Below the pieces are notes generated by a model that was not told the DNA's origin, ran no database searches, and saw only the letters and a program-made list of their open reading frames with translations. The translations under genes were made by a program, and so were the position numbers. From Candidatus Zambryskiibacteriota bacterium (GTDB lineage: Bacteria > Patescibacteriota > Minisyncoccia > Phycocordibacterales > DATDWN01), in NCBI GenBank assembly GCA_026394775.1, contig JAPLZY010000018.1:1-34868 (forward strand): a DNA stretch of 34,868 nucleotides, in the 5' to 3' direction. Of this stretch, positions 1-9,409 are shown one piece after another; positions within the stretch are counted from its first letter, which is position 1, and each line of letters starts with the position of its first letter.

Positions 1-94
1 TTGTGCCGATGTCGGTCAGGCTTGCGCCTGCCCGACACATCTTTTCAACACAGAATCTCTCTTCATCTGACAGGTGTTTCTTTTTGTTTGCCAT
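1..94 (-). pseudogene. IS30-like transposase N-terminus, cut by window edge
   Basis: Reverse complement reads MANKKKHLSDEERFCVEKMCRAGASLTDIGT, resembling an IS30-family N-terminal helix-turn-helix; runs off the window so completeness unknown. Confidence 0.55.
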
Positions 95-144
95 TGGGAT
101 CTAGTGTATCCAATGTTCGTATTTAAAGGTATGGGGAAGGTTTG

Positions 145-321
145 ATGAATATTCCTCGTTCATTGCTATTAATGATTCTGGCCGCTTTCGCTGTCCTTAT
201 GTGTAATGGGGTAACAGGGATATGGTTGAACACTCGTAGCATCCCTGGTGTGCTCTTCCTTGCTTCTGCTTCAATCGGAGCGCTTGCTCTGGGGGTGACC
301 GCAATTCGCCGCTTGAGCTAA
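145..321 (+). CDS. Small membrane protein (58 aa)
   Basis: ATG with upstream ggggaagg; MNIPRSLLLMILAAFAVLMCNGVTGIWLNTRSIPGVLFLASASIGALALGVTAIRRLS, two hydrophobic segments; absent from ORF track. Confidence 0.5.
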   Translation: MNIPRSLLLMILAAFAVLMCNGVTGIWLNTRSIPGVLFLASASIGALALGVTAIRRLS

Positions 322-431
322 CTTCAAAATCGTCCCACTGAGTCGCCTGACTCTGTTGGGCGATTTCTTTTATTTATTAATCATTAATCCTAAATCTTTA
401 ATCATCTCACATTCTGCGCTATACTATTTTC

Positions 432-1016
432 ATGAATTATCTCATCGTTGGTCTCGGAAACCCAGGCAAGGAATATGAAAACACACGGCACAATGCGGGA
501 GTGATGGTTTTGGAGCGGATCCGGGACATGTGGAGTTTTTCTGATTGGAGCAAAGATACAATGAGTAACTCACTGCTTTCAAAAGGCACGGTCGCCGATG
601 AGGTGATTACTTTCATGTTCCCTCAGACTTTTATGAATCTCTCAGGAACAGCAGTGACGCATTTTACTGACGCTGAATACAAAGAAAAGTTGGTGGTGAT
701 ATACGACGACTTGGACATTCCACTTGGTCAGATCAAAGTCTCCTATGACCGCTCTTCAGGGGGTCACAACGGTGTGCAATCTATTATTGATACTCTTGGT
801 TCTGCCGAATTTCTACGTGTGCGTATTGGTATCGGGCCACTCGAAGGTGATCTGCGGGCACATATCGGAGTACTCGATCGATTTACAGAAGAAGAAAAAA
901 AAGCGATTAAAGGCTTGGATAAAAAAGTGGCAGAAGTGCTAGAAGTTTTTTTCAAAGAAGAGAAATTTTCAAAGAAGAGAAAAAAAAGCAATGACGTTAG
1001 CAAATACAGGAATTGA
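432..1016 (+). CDS. pth: Peptidyl-tRNA hydrolase
   Basis: MNYLIVGLGNPGKEYENTRHNAG ... GGHNGVQSI ... RVRIGIG, Pth family motifs. Confidence 0.95.
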   Translation: MNYLIVGLGNPGKEYENTRHNAGVMVLERIRDMWSFSDWSKDTMSNSLLSKGTVADEVITFMFPQTFMNLSGTAVTHFTDAEYKEKLVVIYDDLDIPLGQIKVSYDRSSGGHNGVQSIIDTLGSAEFLRVRIGIGPLEGDLRAHIGVLDRFTEEEKKAIKGLDKKVAEVLEVFFKEEKFSKKRKKSNDVSKYRN

Positions 1017-1215
1017 GGTCAGAAATTAGAGAGTAAAAGTCTGATTTTTTCTAGCGTCTGATTTCTGAAATCTAACTTCTGCGGTTTATGTGGACTTTTG
1101 AATGTTTACAATGTATAGTTTTGAAAGGGAGGACTCCACTATGCGAGTCATTTTTTGTTTTTTCTTTGCGTCATTGTACGTATTTGGGTAGGAGACGCTG
1201 GTTGACGCGAGCACC

Positions 1216-1752
1216 GTGCTTGCGGAATACGAGGTATTGAAAGCAGATGTGTACGCTGCTAAAGCTGGAAATCTATCCATGAGTCCCACATGGCTCTTGG
1301 CTCTGGAAAAAAGACTTACCAAGTCTCTGCAAGACAAAACTGCTCTTGAGCGGCAACAAAACGAGGGAAGGGTTGAGCTTCGTGAGGTTCTTGTGAAGTT
1401 AGACCTCACGTCTCTTTTGAAAGATGTCATTGTTATTGTTCATTCCTTTCGTGTAACGGAGGGGATAAAGAGCTTAACCCCTAATGCTATAAACTCAAAA
1501 GTCGCCGAATATGCTTCAGAAATCGGACGATTTGAGCAGATCGGTTCTCTTGGAAACCATGACCTCCATCGGGTTGTTTTGATACGAGAGAATCTTAGTG
1601 TTTTTCAAGACGTAGTCCGGAGCGACCTCTTTCAGGATCGTGTCTGCGATGGAGTGAAGTCTTGTGAGGAGTGGATAGACAGGGCGAAGCAGGAGCTTCG
1701 GGACTTATCTGTCAGAGTGACCGACCTCAAAGTCAAACTAAAAATCGAATGA
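1216..1752 (+). CDS. Hypothetical protein; reading frame may originate at ATG 1141 with an in-frame TAG at 1189
   Basis: Long ORF followed by a strong terminator; the upstream in-frame ATG 1141 has a good RBS (gggagg). Confidence 0.5.
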   Translation: MLAEYEVLKADVYAAKAGNLSMSPTWLLALEKRLTKSLQDKTALERQQNEGRVELREVLVKLDLTSLLKDVIVIVHSFRVTEGIKSLTPNAINSKVAEYASEIGRFEQIGSLGNHDLHRVVLIRENLSVFQDVVRSDLFQDRVCDGVKSCEEWIDRAKQELRDLSVRVTDLKVKLKIE

Positions 1753-1767
1753 GGAAAACATTCCACA

Positions 1768-1808
1768 AGGGGTCCAGTTGCTACGAGCAGCTGGACGCCT
1801 TTTTTGTT
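1768..1808 (+). terminator. Rho-independent terminator
   Basis: gtccagttgct acg agcagctggac followed by gccTTTTTT. Confidence 0.85.
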
Positions 1809-1810
1809 AC

Positions 1811-1846
1811 AAAAATTCCCCTAGGGTGGCCTTAGGGGAATTTTTT
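1811..1846. terminator. Palindromic terminator, aattcccctaggg tgg ccttaggggaatt TTTT
   Basis: Near-perfect stem with T tract between two convergent genes. Confidence 0.75.
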
Positions 1847-1899
1847 CTTACTTTCCGCCTCATCGGCGGACTCGCCGGAGAGGCGAGCTATTCTGCCTT

Positions 1900-3027
1900 C
1901 TACTCTCCTTTTTTATTGGGATCAACGAAACTTAGAGTCATCTTCTGTTCCTTTGGATCAAAGAGAGTGATCTTAAATGTATATCGTTTGCCGAGTTCGA
2001 GTGCTTTGTGAAGTGCTTCTTCTGAACCAAATTCAGAGATATGCACGAGACCTGCAATACCTTCTTCAATCGATGCGAGTGCACCGTGCTTGTTGAATTT
2101 GATCACGACGGCCTCTACTACGTCATCTTTCTTGTATTTCTCCATCGCACCTGCCCATGGGTTTTCCTTGAGTGCTTTGATAGAAAGAGAGATCTTGCCG
2201 TCTTTAATTTCAATAATCTTTACTTTTATCTTTTCACCAACACGGAAGAGGAGCTTTGGGTTTTCTACGAGTGCCCAGTCGATTTCTGAAATATGCACCA
2301 AACCTTCCAAACCATCTTCGATCTTGATAAAGACACCAAAGTCCACCATACCAGTAACTTCACCCAAGACTACGTCACCGAGCTGGTATTTACCGATAAT
2401 ATGATCTTTGTTTTTCTCTGTTGGGTTTTTCTCTGAGAAGATAAGCTTACCTTCTTTTGGAGATGCACCGATAATAGCAACCGCTATCTTTGTACCAATG
2501 AGTTTTTTAAGCTCAGAAAGTATAGCGTCTTTGTCTCCGTCTGCTACACGTGGGTAGTGCTCTGTCTTAAGCTGAGAAGCAGGAAGGAAACCTGAGATAC
2601 CTTGCCATGCGAGGATAAGACCTCCTTTGTTTGCATCCTGAACAGGGATTTCGAAAACTTTTTTGTCCCGGATCGCGTCTTCTGCTTCACTCCAGATGAG
2701 TGCTTGTCGAGCCTCCTTAAGTGAAATCTCAAGGTAACCTTCTTTGTTTGAAATTGAAACTACTTTACCGGCTACTGTGTCGCCGATATTGATCTTCTTG
2801 ATAATATCTCGAGCGCTCATAAACTCGCGTCCAAAGATAATACCAGTACCAAATGGTGAGATGTCGATATAGAGTGCGTTTTTGTCTATACCGATCACTG
2901 TACCTTCTACGATGTCTTCTACTGAAGGGGGAGTAGCACTTTTTTCAAGAAAGGTATCCATGAGGGACACTTTCTTCACCACTTCTTCTTCGTTTCCGCC
3001 CACGTCTACTGTTTTTTCGTCTGTCAT
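1900..3027 (-). CDS. rpsA: S1 RNA-binding domain protein, ribosomal protein S1-like
   Basis: Several S1 repeats, e.g. GDVVLGEVTGMVDFGVFIKIEDGLEGLVHISEI. Confidence 0.9.
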   Translation of the reverse strand: MTDEKTVDVGGNEEEVVKKVSLMDTFLEKSATPPSVEDIVEGTVIGIDKNALYIDISPFGTGIIFGREFMSARDIIKKINIGDTVAGKVVSISNKEGYLEISLKEARQALIWSEAEDAIRDKKVFEIPVQDANKGGLILAWQGISGFLPASQLKTEHYPRVADGDKDAILSELKKLIGTKIAVAIIGASPKEGKLIFSEKNPTEKNKDHIIGKYQLGDVVLGEVTGMVDFGVFIKIEDGLEGLVHISEIDWALVENPKLLFRVGEKIKVKIIEIKDGKISLSIKALKENPWAGAMEKYKKDDVVEAVVIKFNKHGALASIEEGIAGLVHISEFGSEEALHKALELGKRYTFKITLFDPKEQKMTLSFVDPNKKGE

Positions 3028-3209
3028 TGTATGTGTAAATGGAGAGGAGGCTCCCTACTTTTGCCCGAGGCTCTAAAAGTGGGGAGTTTAACTCCCTTTC
3101 GACTCCGTGTAATTCCTAATTGAATTAACCTGCTTAGTATACAGAAAAATGCTTGTTTTGCAATGGTTTTTGGGGGTCATACAAGAGGGGTATTTTTCAA
3201 AAAAAGTAC

Positions 3210-3238
3210 TTGACAAAATATTATATATAAGGTATGAT
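3210..3238 (+). promoter_or_regulatory. Sigma70-type promoter
   Basis: TTGACA - 17 bp - TATGAT. Confidence 0.75.
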
Positions 3239-3294
3239 ATATGAGTAGTTCTTTAACCATAGCCGGCGGGCTTTAAACGCTAGGAGGTGATCTT

Positions 3295-3618
3295 ATGATC
3301 ATCAATTTGACCCCACACACGATCAATGTCCGCCTCGCGGACGGGAGCGAGTTGGCTTTTGTGCCAACCGCTCCGGCGGCACGGGTTGCCACCACCAGGG
3401 AGGTGGTGGGGGAGGTGAACGGCATCCCAATTTGCCGGACCACATACGGGCAGGTCGAGAACCTGCCCGAGCAGAAGGAGGGGACGATGTATGTCGTCTC
3501 CCTCCTCGTTCTCCAAGTCGCGCCAGAGCGGCGCGACTTGGTCGCCCCGGACTCCGGTCCGAGCGCAATCCGGGAAGGGGGTCAAGTCAAAGCCGTCACC
3601 GGCTTTGTGACCCTCTAA
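3295..3618 (+). CDS. Small accessory/phage-type hypothetical protein in a hairpin-dense GC-rich ORF
   Basis: taggaggtgatctt RBS before ATG; MIINLTPHTINVRLADGSELAF...; promoter upstream. Confidence 0.75.
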   Translation: MIINLTPHTINVRLADGSELAFVPTAPAARVATTREVVGEVNGIPICRTTYGQVENLPEQKEGTMYVVSLLVLQVAPERRDLVAPDSGPSAIREGGQVKAVTGFVTL

Positions 3619-3762
3619 CTGTTCATTGAGGGAGTTTACGTCTTTACGACGCAGGGCTCCCTCCCTTTTTCCAGACTGGGATACTGTGTATCGTTGTCTG
3701 AAAATTGGTTCTTTAAAATTGTCGTGTATCTACTTGCGACTATGTAAACAAAAGTAGGTTGG

Positions 3763-4392
3763 GTGGACTGCCCCATTACAATGTCCAAAAATGCCTTGGA
3801 GGGCAAAATGTTTAAAATTTTTCCGGTAAGTCAAGAAGTGAAGATTTTAACCCTGAAAGGGGTTGATGTCTCGACGGGAAGGGTGTTTCTCTCCACCAAG
3901 GAGCAAATGCTCCTTGGTGTCAAGATTGGATTTTTTCAGAGAGTTTTTGGTGGTGATCGGGGGAGGTGGTACGGTGCCTCCTTCGACGGAGGCAGTATCA
4001 TCCTCCGGACCGAGGAGACCACCCTCGGGTTCGTATTGGGGGAGGGTAAGTTGATTCAGCTTCCCCCTATGACCGTTAGTGGCCAGTACGGCCACAGTGG
4101 CTGCCTCACCGTGGCAGAGGGGGGCGAGTGGGTCCCCTTTCAGAGGACGGTCACCTCTGAGGTGATGACTTTCCAGGAGGCTGAGAAAAAGCTCTCTGCT
4201 TATCAGGCGGAGAGTGCCCCGAGGATTCCTTCCTGGGTGGACATTAGCGATGGACACCACCTCCTCCAGGGAGGAGGTGCGATTTCTTCCGAAAGGAAGG
4301 AGCAATATCTTAAAGACTGCTTCGCAGTCTTTAAGAAAAAAAAGCCTGGATGGGGCATACAGCCCATGGAGGATCCTTACGGTCAATCGTAA
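3763..4392 (+). CDS. Hypothetical protein in a hairpin-dense ORF (start may be 3781)
   Basis: 209-codon open frame; GTG start at 3763 or ATG at 3781; dense perfect inverted repeats; a long antisense ORF also exists. Confidence 0.5.
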   Translation: MDCPITMSKNALEGKMFKIFPVSQEVKILTLKGVDVSTGRVFLSTKEQMLLGVKIGFFQRVFGGDRGRWYGASFDGGSIILRTEETTLGFVLGEGKLIQLPPMTVSGQYGHSGCLTVAEGGEWVPFQRTVTSEVMTFQEAEKKLSAYQAESAPRIPSWVDISDGHHLLQGGGAISSERKEQYLKDCFAVFKKKKPGWGIQPMEDPYGQS

Positions 4393-4518
4393 GGACAAGA
4401 GGTATTTGCGGGGGCCTACGGGTCCCTGCTTTTTTATACCACAAGGGCACTTCTATTTTACTAACATCGATTACGATGAAGTAAAATAAGTCGTACAAAA
4501 ATACTATTGTGATATTAT

Positions 4519-5010
4519 ATGAGCACTATGAGTATTGAGGGAGCACCACAACAAGAAAAAATTAAAATAGATATTGATACTGTGCCCCTTAGGGGCAACG
4601 ATGAGGACCTCGAATCAATGAAGAGTGTGATCAATACTCTTCGACAGCAAATCAATGATGAATGGAAGTACGAGAGACTACTCTTTGCGTTCGGTGGCTC
4701 ATTGAATACTAACTATACAGGGGAGTTTTTTGTTGCACGAAGTGGAGAGGAAATCGCTGGTGTTGCTGTTGCGTCTATTGATGGGGAAAAAGGTGAACTT
4801 AAGGCAATTTTTGTACCAGAGGATTTTAGAAATAAAGGTATCGGTCAAACACTCACTGAAGAAACAATGCGTTATTTACTTGCACACGGTGTTAGTAAAA
4901 TCAATGCAAGTGTTACTTCTCCTGGTGCATTGCGTATTATTGAAGGGTTGAAAGAAAGGTATCCTGGCCTGATTGAATTTGTGTATCATGGAGACTATTT
5001 TTCGCACTAA
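4519..5010 (+). CDS. GNAT family N-acetyltransferase
   Basis: GEEIAGVAVASIDGEKGELKAIFVPEDFRNKGIGQTLTEETMRYL, acetyl-CoA binding motif. Confidence 0.85.
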   Translation: MSTMSIEGAPQQEKIKIDIDTVPLRGNDEDLESMKSVINTLRQQINDEWKYERLLFAFGGSLNTNYTGEFFVARSGEEIAGVAVASIDGEKGELKAIFVPEDFRNKGIGQTLTEETMRYLLAHGVSKINASVTSPGALRIIEGLKERYPGLIEFVYHGDYFSH

Positions 5011-5019
5011 AAATACCCC

Positions 5020-5048
5020 TTGACATTGAGTCTCAAGTAGTGTTATAT
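5020..5048 (+). promoter_or_regulatory. Sigma70-type promoter
   Basis: TTGACA - 17 bp - TTATAT. Confidence 0.65.
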
Positions 5049-5067
5049 TGGGAGTAGGAGACCTCGT

Positions 5068-5643
5068 ATGGACATCTTTGACTTGCCTCTTTTGGGGGCT
5101 GTAATTGCAGTTTTTTTAGCAATTTGGGGGTGGGTGAAAGCCCACCTTATTTCAGAAGAGCTCAGGGAAGTTGGGCAAGAAAGTGCCCAAAAGGAGTTCA
5201 ATTTAAGACACGAGCTTGAAGAAGCTCGAAACCGAATTTCCTACCTCGAAAGAGAGATAGCTAGCTCTATCCAATCGGTGACAGGAGTAGATCAGGTGGA
5301 AAGGGAGTTTAAAATACTCCACGGCTTATTAGTTCAAGAGGGAAACTGGTATGCCAAGTTGTCTGTGACCCTTGGGAATGAATTGGGTATGCTGATCTTG
5401 CGTCATGGTGCCGAGGGCTGTGAGATTGCAAAACTCAAAGTCTATTTGTCGGTTCCTCGTCAGGAAGTTTTCTGTATGATTAGTGTCATACAGTTTGAAA
5501 GAAACACTGCGTCGGAGGATACAAGTATCAAACCGATCTCTGAAGCGTTTGAGTTTATTCGTAGGGAAGTTCTCAGTAAGCTTTCTCGTCGAAACATGAG
5601 TCGGGTGCTGCATGCAAATGCCCAGCATCACATAGTTCACTAG
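5068..5643 (+). CDS. Hypothetical protein with N-terminal TM helix and coiled coil
   Basis: gtaggag RBS, promoter and terminator flank; hydrophobic N-terminus LPLLGAVIAVFLAIWGWV. Confidence 0.7.
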   Translation: MDIFDLPLLGAVIAVFLAIWGWVKAHLISEELREVGQESAQKEFNLRHELEEARNRISYLEREIASSIQSVTGVDQVEREFKILHGLLVQEGNWYAKLSVTLGNELGMLILRHGAEGCEIAKLKVYLSVPRQEVFCMISVIQFERNTASEDTSIKPISEAFEFIRREVLSKLSRRNMSRVLHANAQHHIVH

Positions 5644-5648
5644 CCTAA

Positions 5649-5682
5649 CAGCCCGCGGTTTCGACCGCGGGTGTGTTTTTTT
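5649..5682 (+). terminator. Rho-independent terminator
   Basis: cccgcggtttcgaccgcggg then T tract. Confidence 0.85.
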
Positions 5683-5710
5683 TATAAAAATAATTTGGTA
5701 TACTACCCAC

Positions 5711-6352
5711 ATGATTATCACATACCACGGCGTAGATTTTATTAAAGTACAGTTTGGGGACACGGTCCTTGCGGTCAATCCTGTTTCAAAAGACTCGAGC
5801 ATAAAGAGTTCTCGGTTTGGAGCCGATATCACTCTTATTTCTTCAAAAGACGCAGAGCACAATGGGTCCGATGTTACTTCACGTGGAGACAAAGCTTCTT
5901 TTGTGATCGATGGTCCGGGAGAATATGAAGTATCAGGAATCTTCATTAAAGGCTTCCTCTCAAAAACTCAATACGGAGAAGGAGTGGACCATATCAATAC
6001 TATATATACTGTAGCGATGGAGGGTATGAACCTTTGCTTCCTTGGTGCTTTTTCTGAAGACACTATTCCAATGACTGCAAAAGGTGCAAATGAAAGTATC
6101 GATATTCTTTTTGTTCCTGTGGGAGGAGACGGAGTGCTCGACCCTGCGCTTGCGCAGAAGATTGCGGTGCAGTTTGAACCAAAAATCATTATCCCGACTC
6201 ACTGGGAAGGTGTAGGAAAGAAAGATGCTCTCAAAATCTTTTTGAAAGAAGCGGGGGCTGAGGGGGTGAAGGCTGTGGATAAATTGACGATTAAACGAAA
6301 GGATATTGAAGCAAAAGAATCAGAAGTGGTAGTACTTGCTTCGTCTAATTAA
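5711..6352 (+). CDS. MBL-fold / UlaG-like metallohydrolase
   Basis: MIITYHGVDFIKVQFGDTVLAVNPV...; MBL-like layout with atypical metal motif. Confidence 0.7.
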   Translation: MIITYHGVDFIKVQFGDTVLAVNPVSKDSSIKSSRFGADITLISSKDAEHNGSDVTSRGDKASFVIDGPGEYEVSGIFIKGFLSKTQYGEGVDHINTIYTVAMEGMNLCFLGAFSEDTIPMTAKGANESIDILFVPVGGDGVLDPALAQKIAVQFEPKIIIPTHWEGVGKKDALKIFLKEAGAEGVKAVDKLTIKRKDIEAKESEVVVLASSN

Positions 6353-6468
6353 TCTCTACTTATCATAACTTTTTTGGAACACGCATAAAATCGTTGGTAC
6401 GATTTTTGCTCCCTCTCAGCTACCCGCTTCCGAGAGTTTCCAAAAAAGTTACAATAAGCAGAGATTAA
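6349..6468. repeat. Imperfect 31-bp inverted repeat flanking two inner hairpins
   Basis: ttaatctctacttatcataacttttttggaa / ttccaaaaaagttacaataagcagagattaa; inner aaaatcg ttggta cgatttt and ctctc...gagag. Confidence 0.8.
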
Positions 6469-6499
6469 GCAGTAGCAATCTTTTTAGTTTTTACATACG

Positions 6500-6799
6500 A
6501 TGTTCCATTTACTAGAAAAATTACGATCTCAGTCAAAAGCCCAGCGCAATTTTATTTCGTTTGTGCTTGCTTTGTTGTTTACGGGTTCTATTTTTATATT
6601 TTGGCTTTTGAGTGGTGATGTGACAAAAGAAAATCAGCAAGTTGAAAAAAACATCACAGCCAACACTCCTTCGGATTCGCTCGTCAAAAATATGCGAGAC
6701 TTGTGGGGAGGTGTTGTGGGTGCGACGAATGATTTTAAGGAGGGTGTGAAGCGTGTGGATTTTTCTTCTACGGTTGAATATGACAACACACAACAGTAA
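6500..6799 (+). CDS. Small single-TM protein
   Basis: ORF with hydrophobic segment FISFVLALLFTGSIFIFWLL. Confidence 0.65.
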   Translation: MFHLLEKLRSQSKAQRNFISFVLALLFTGSIFIFWLLSGDVTKENQQVEKNITANTPSDSLVKNMRDLWGGVVGATNDFKEGVKRVDFSSTVEYDNTQQ

Positions 6800-6865
6800 A
6801 ATTACTTAAGCTCTCCAATTAATTGGCGAGCTACTCTATTTTTGGTATACTACTTTTAATAATTT

Positions 6866-9334
6866 ATGGCAAAGAAAAAAGATACAGAAATACCTGAGGT
6901 CCTTGTGGAAGAACGTCAAAATGTAGTGGCTCGAGAGATCACCACAGAAATGCGTGAGTCTTTTATCGACTATGCCATGTCGGTGATCACTGACCGAGCT
7001 CTGCCAAACGTAAGAGACGGACTTAAGCCAGTACACCGACGTATTCTTTACGCTATGAACTCCATGGGACTGACCGCAGGAGCAAAGTCTCGAAAGTCTG
7101 CAGCAGTGGTGGGAGAGGTGCTCGGAAACTATCACCCGCACGGAGACGTGGCGGTGTATGACTCTATGGTGGGTATGGCTCAGGACTTTAAAATGCGATA
7201 TCCGCATATTATTGGTCAAGGAAACTTTGGTTCAATCGACGGAGACTCAGCTGCGGCGATGCGATATACCGAAGCAAAAATGTCTAAATTTGCATCTGAA
7301 ATGATGCGAGATATTGAAAAAGAGACCGTAAATTTTGTACCCAACTATGACGGTACAAAAAAAGAACCGTCTGTACTTCCAACATCAGTACCGAACCTGT
7401 TGCTCAACGGAACACTCGGTATTGCAGTGGGAATGGCGACCAATATTCCGCCACACAACCTCAATGAACTCATTGATGCTGTACTTCATCTTGTAGACAA
7501 CACAGACGCAACCACCGAAGACTTGCTCGCTTTTGTAAAAGGACCAGATTTTCCAACAGGAGGTGTGGCATTCAACCAAAAAGACATCGCTCATGCATAC
7601 GCTACTGGAAAAGGAGGTGTGGTAGTGCGTGGAGTAGCTGAGATTACAGAAAACAAAGCAGGGCAGTTTCAGATTATTGTTACCTCTATTCCGTATCGTG
7701 TAAACAAATCAGACCTATTGATTAAGATTGCAGACTTGTGGAGAGAAAAGAAAATAGAGGGTATCAAGGCAGTGCGAGACGAGTCTGCAAAAGATATTCG
7801 TATTGTAATCGAGCTAAAAGGTGGGTCACATCCACAAAATGTTTTAAATCTTCTCTATAAACACACACAACTCGAAGATACATTTCACTTTAACATGGTG
7901 GCGTTGGTAGACGGTATTCCACAGACTCTTTCTTTGAAAGGTATTTTGCAAGAATTTGTTTCTCATCGTAAGGAAGTGATCCGACGACGTACTGAATATG
8001 ACTTGAAAAAGGCTCTGGAGAGAGAGCATATTTTGCTTGGTTTGAAGATCGCGCTCGACCATATCGACGAAATCATTAAACTCATCCGAGCTTCAAAAGA
8101 CGTACCGACTGCACATGCCGAGCTTATGAAAAAGTTTAAGTTTTCAGCAATCCAGGCTTCTGCTATCCTTGAAATGAAGCTTTCACGTCTTGCAGGTCTT
8201 GAACGGAAAAAAATAGAAGAAGAACTCAAGGCAATCCAGGATCTCATCGCATCTCTTAAGGCTATTTTGGCAAATCCAAAAAAGATTTTGGCAATCATTA
8301 AAGATGAAATGGCTGAAATCAGAGAAAAATTTGGAGACGAGCGACGCACTCGGATCATGAAAGGAGGAGTACAGGTGCTTTCTGTTGAAGATTTGATCCC
8401 TGATGAAGAAAATGCGCTCGTGCTCACATCGGGTGGGTATATCAAGCGCACCAACCCAGACGAATTCCGTCAGCAGAAAAGAGGGGGAGTGGGAGTGGTG
8501 GATCTTGATACAAAAGACGAGGATTTTGTGACTACACTTTTGATCACCTCTACTCATTCAGATCTTTTGTTCTTTACTAATAAAGGAAAGGCGTATCAGA
8601 CAAAAATGTACGATATTCCAGAAGGTCGCCGTGCAACACGAGGAAAGTCAGTGATGAATTTCCTTCCGCTTATTGATGGTGAAAAGATCACTTCTATTTT
8701 GCCCATGCCAAAAGAACTCAAAAAGTCGAGTGGAGCATTGCTCATGGTTACCAAACAAGGTATAGCAAAGAAAGTGAGTGCAGCGAGTTTCCAGGATGTG
8801 CGTATTTCAGGGATTATCGCTATCAAGCTCGATAGTGGAGATGAATTGATCTCAGCGTCTTTGAGCAACCCAGGTGACAGTGCTATTGTGGTCACTTCAA
8901 AAGGTCAGTCAATACGTTTCTTTGATAAGGATATCAGGGAGATGGGACGTACTGCTATGGGTGTACGTGCAATGAAGCTTGGTAAAGGGGACGCGGTGAT
9001 CGCTGCTCATATTATTGGAAAAGACGCCGATGACACCACACTTATGGTTATTTCAGCCAATGGATACGGCAAACGAACAGATATCGACGAATACAAGATA
9101 CAAAACAGAGGTGGCTCAGGTATCAAGACTGCAAACGTGACTCCAAAAACTGGTGATATTATCGCAGCGCAAGTCTTTACAAAAGAAACAGCGGAGATAG
9201 TGGCTATGTCGAAGAAAAGTCAGGTGATCCGCACTGATGCAAATGAAATCCCGGTACTTGGACGTCAGACTCAGGGGGTACGAATTATGAAGTTGAGAGA
9301 AGGAGATAGTATTGCGTCGTTGATTTGCTTATAA
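6866..9334 (+). CDS. gyrA: DNA gyrase subunit A
   Basis: [20 protein letters not shown] ... [12 protein letters not shown] ... C-terminal GyrA repeats. Confidence 0.97.
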   Translation: MAKKKDTEIPEVLVEERQNVVAREITTEMRESFIDYAMSVITDRALPNVRDGLKPVHRRILYAMNSMGLTAGAKSRKSAAVVGEVLGNYHPHGDVAVYDSMVGMAQDFKMRYPHIIGQGNFGSIDGDSAAAMRYTEAKMSKFASEMMRDIEKETVNFVPNYDGTKKEPSVLPTSVPNLLLNGTLGIAVGMATNIPPHNLNELIDAVLHLVDNTDATTEDLLAFVKGPDFPTGGVAFNQKDIAHAYATGKGGVVVRGVAEITENKAGQFQIIVTSIPYRVNKSDLLIKIADLWREKKIEGIKAVRDESAKDIRIVIELKGGSHPQNVLNLLYKHTQLEDTFHFNMVALVDGIPQTLSLKGILQEFVSHRKEVIRRRTEYDLKKALEREHILLGLKIALDHIDEIIKLIRASKDVPTAHAELMKKFKFSAIQASAILEMKLSRLAGLERKKIEEELKAIQDLIASLKAILANPKKILAIIKDEMAEIREKFGDERRTRIMKGGVQVLSVEDLIPDEENALVLTSGGYIKRTNPDEFRQQKRGGVGVVDLDTKDEDFVTTLLITSTHSDLLFFTNKGKAYQTKMYDIPEGRRATRGKSVMNFLPLIDGEKITSILPMPKELKKSSGALLMVTKQGIAKKVSAASFQDVRISGIIAIKLDSGDELISASLSNPGDSAIVVTSKGQSIRFFDKDIREMGRTAMGVRAMKLGKGDAVIAAHIIGKDADDTTLMVISANGYGKRTDIDEYKIQNRGGSGIKTANVTPKTGDIIAAQVFTKETAEIVAMSKKSQVIRTDANEIPVLGRQTQGVRIMKLREGDSIASLICL

Positions 9335-9368
9335 ACAACAAATCCCACTTAGGGATTTTTTGTTTATA
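9333..9368 (+). terminator. Rho-independent terminator
   Basis: aaatccc actta gggatttttt. Confidence 0.7.
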
Positions 9369-9409
9369 ACTTTATATGCAAAATTTTCTACCCGTTATAT
9401 ACTATAAGT

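Noticed and set aside
724-942. Overlapping ORFs inside pth, gyrA, clpB, glyA, murF and others in the track
   Set aside because: Alternative-frame or antisense ORFs inside strongly supported genes, without RBS or family signal.
1189-1191. Alternative genetic code with TAG as sense
   Set aside because: Only one in-frame TAG seen in one hypothetical gene; housekeeping genes read normally with the standard code.
3847-4398. Long antisense ORF opposite the 3763 ORF
   Set aside because: No RBS or promoter recognised on the minus strand; antisense openness can follow from the palindromic composition. Coding strand is still not certain.
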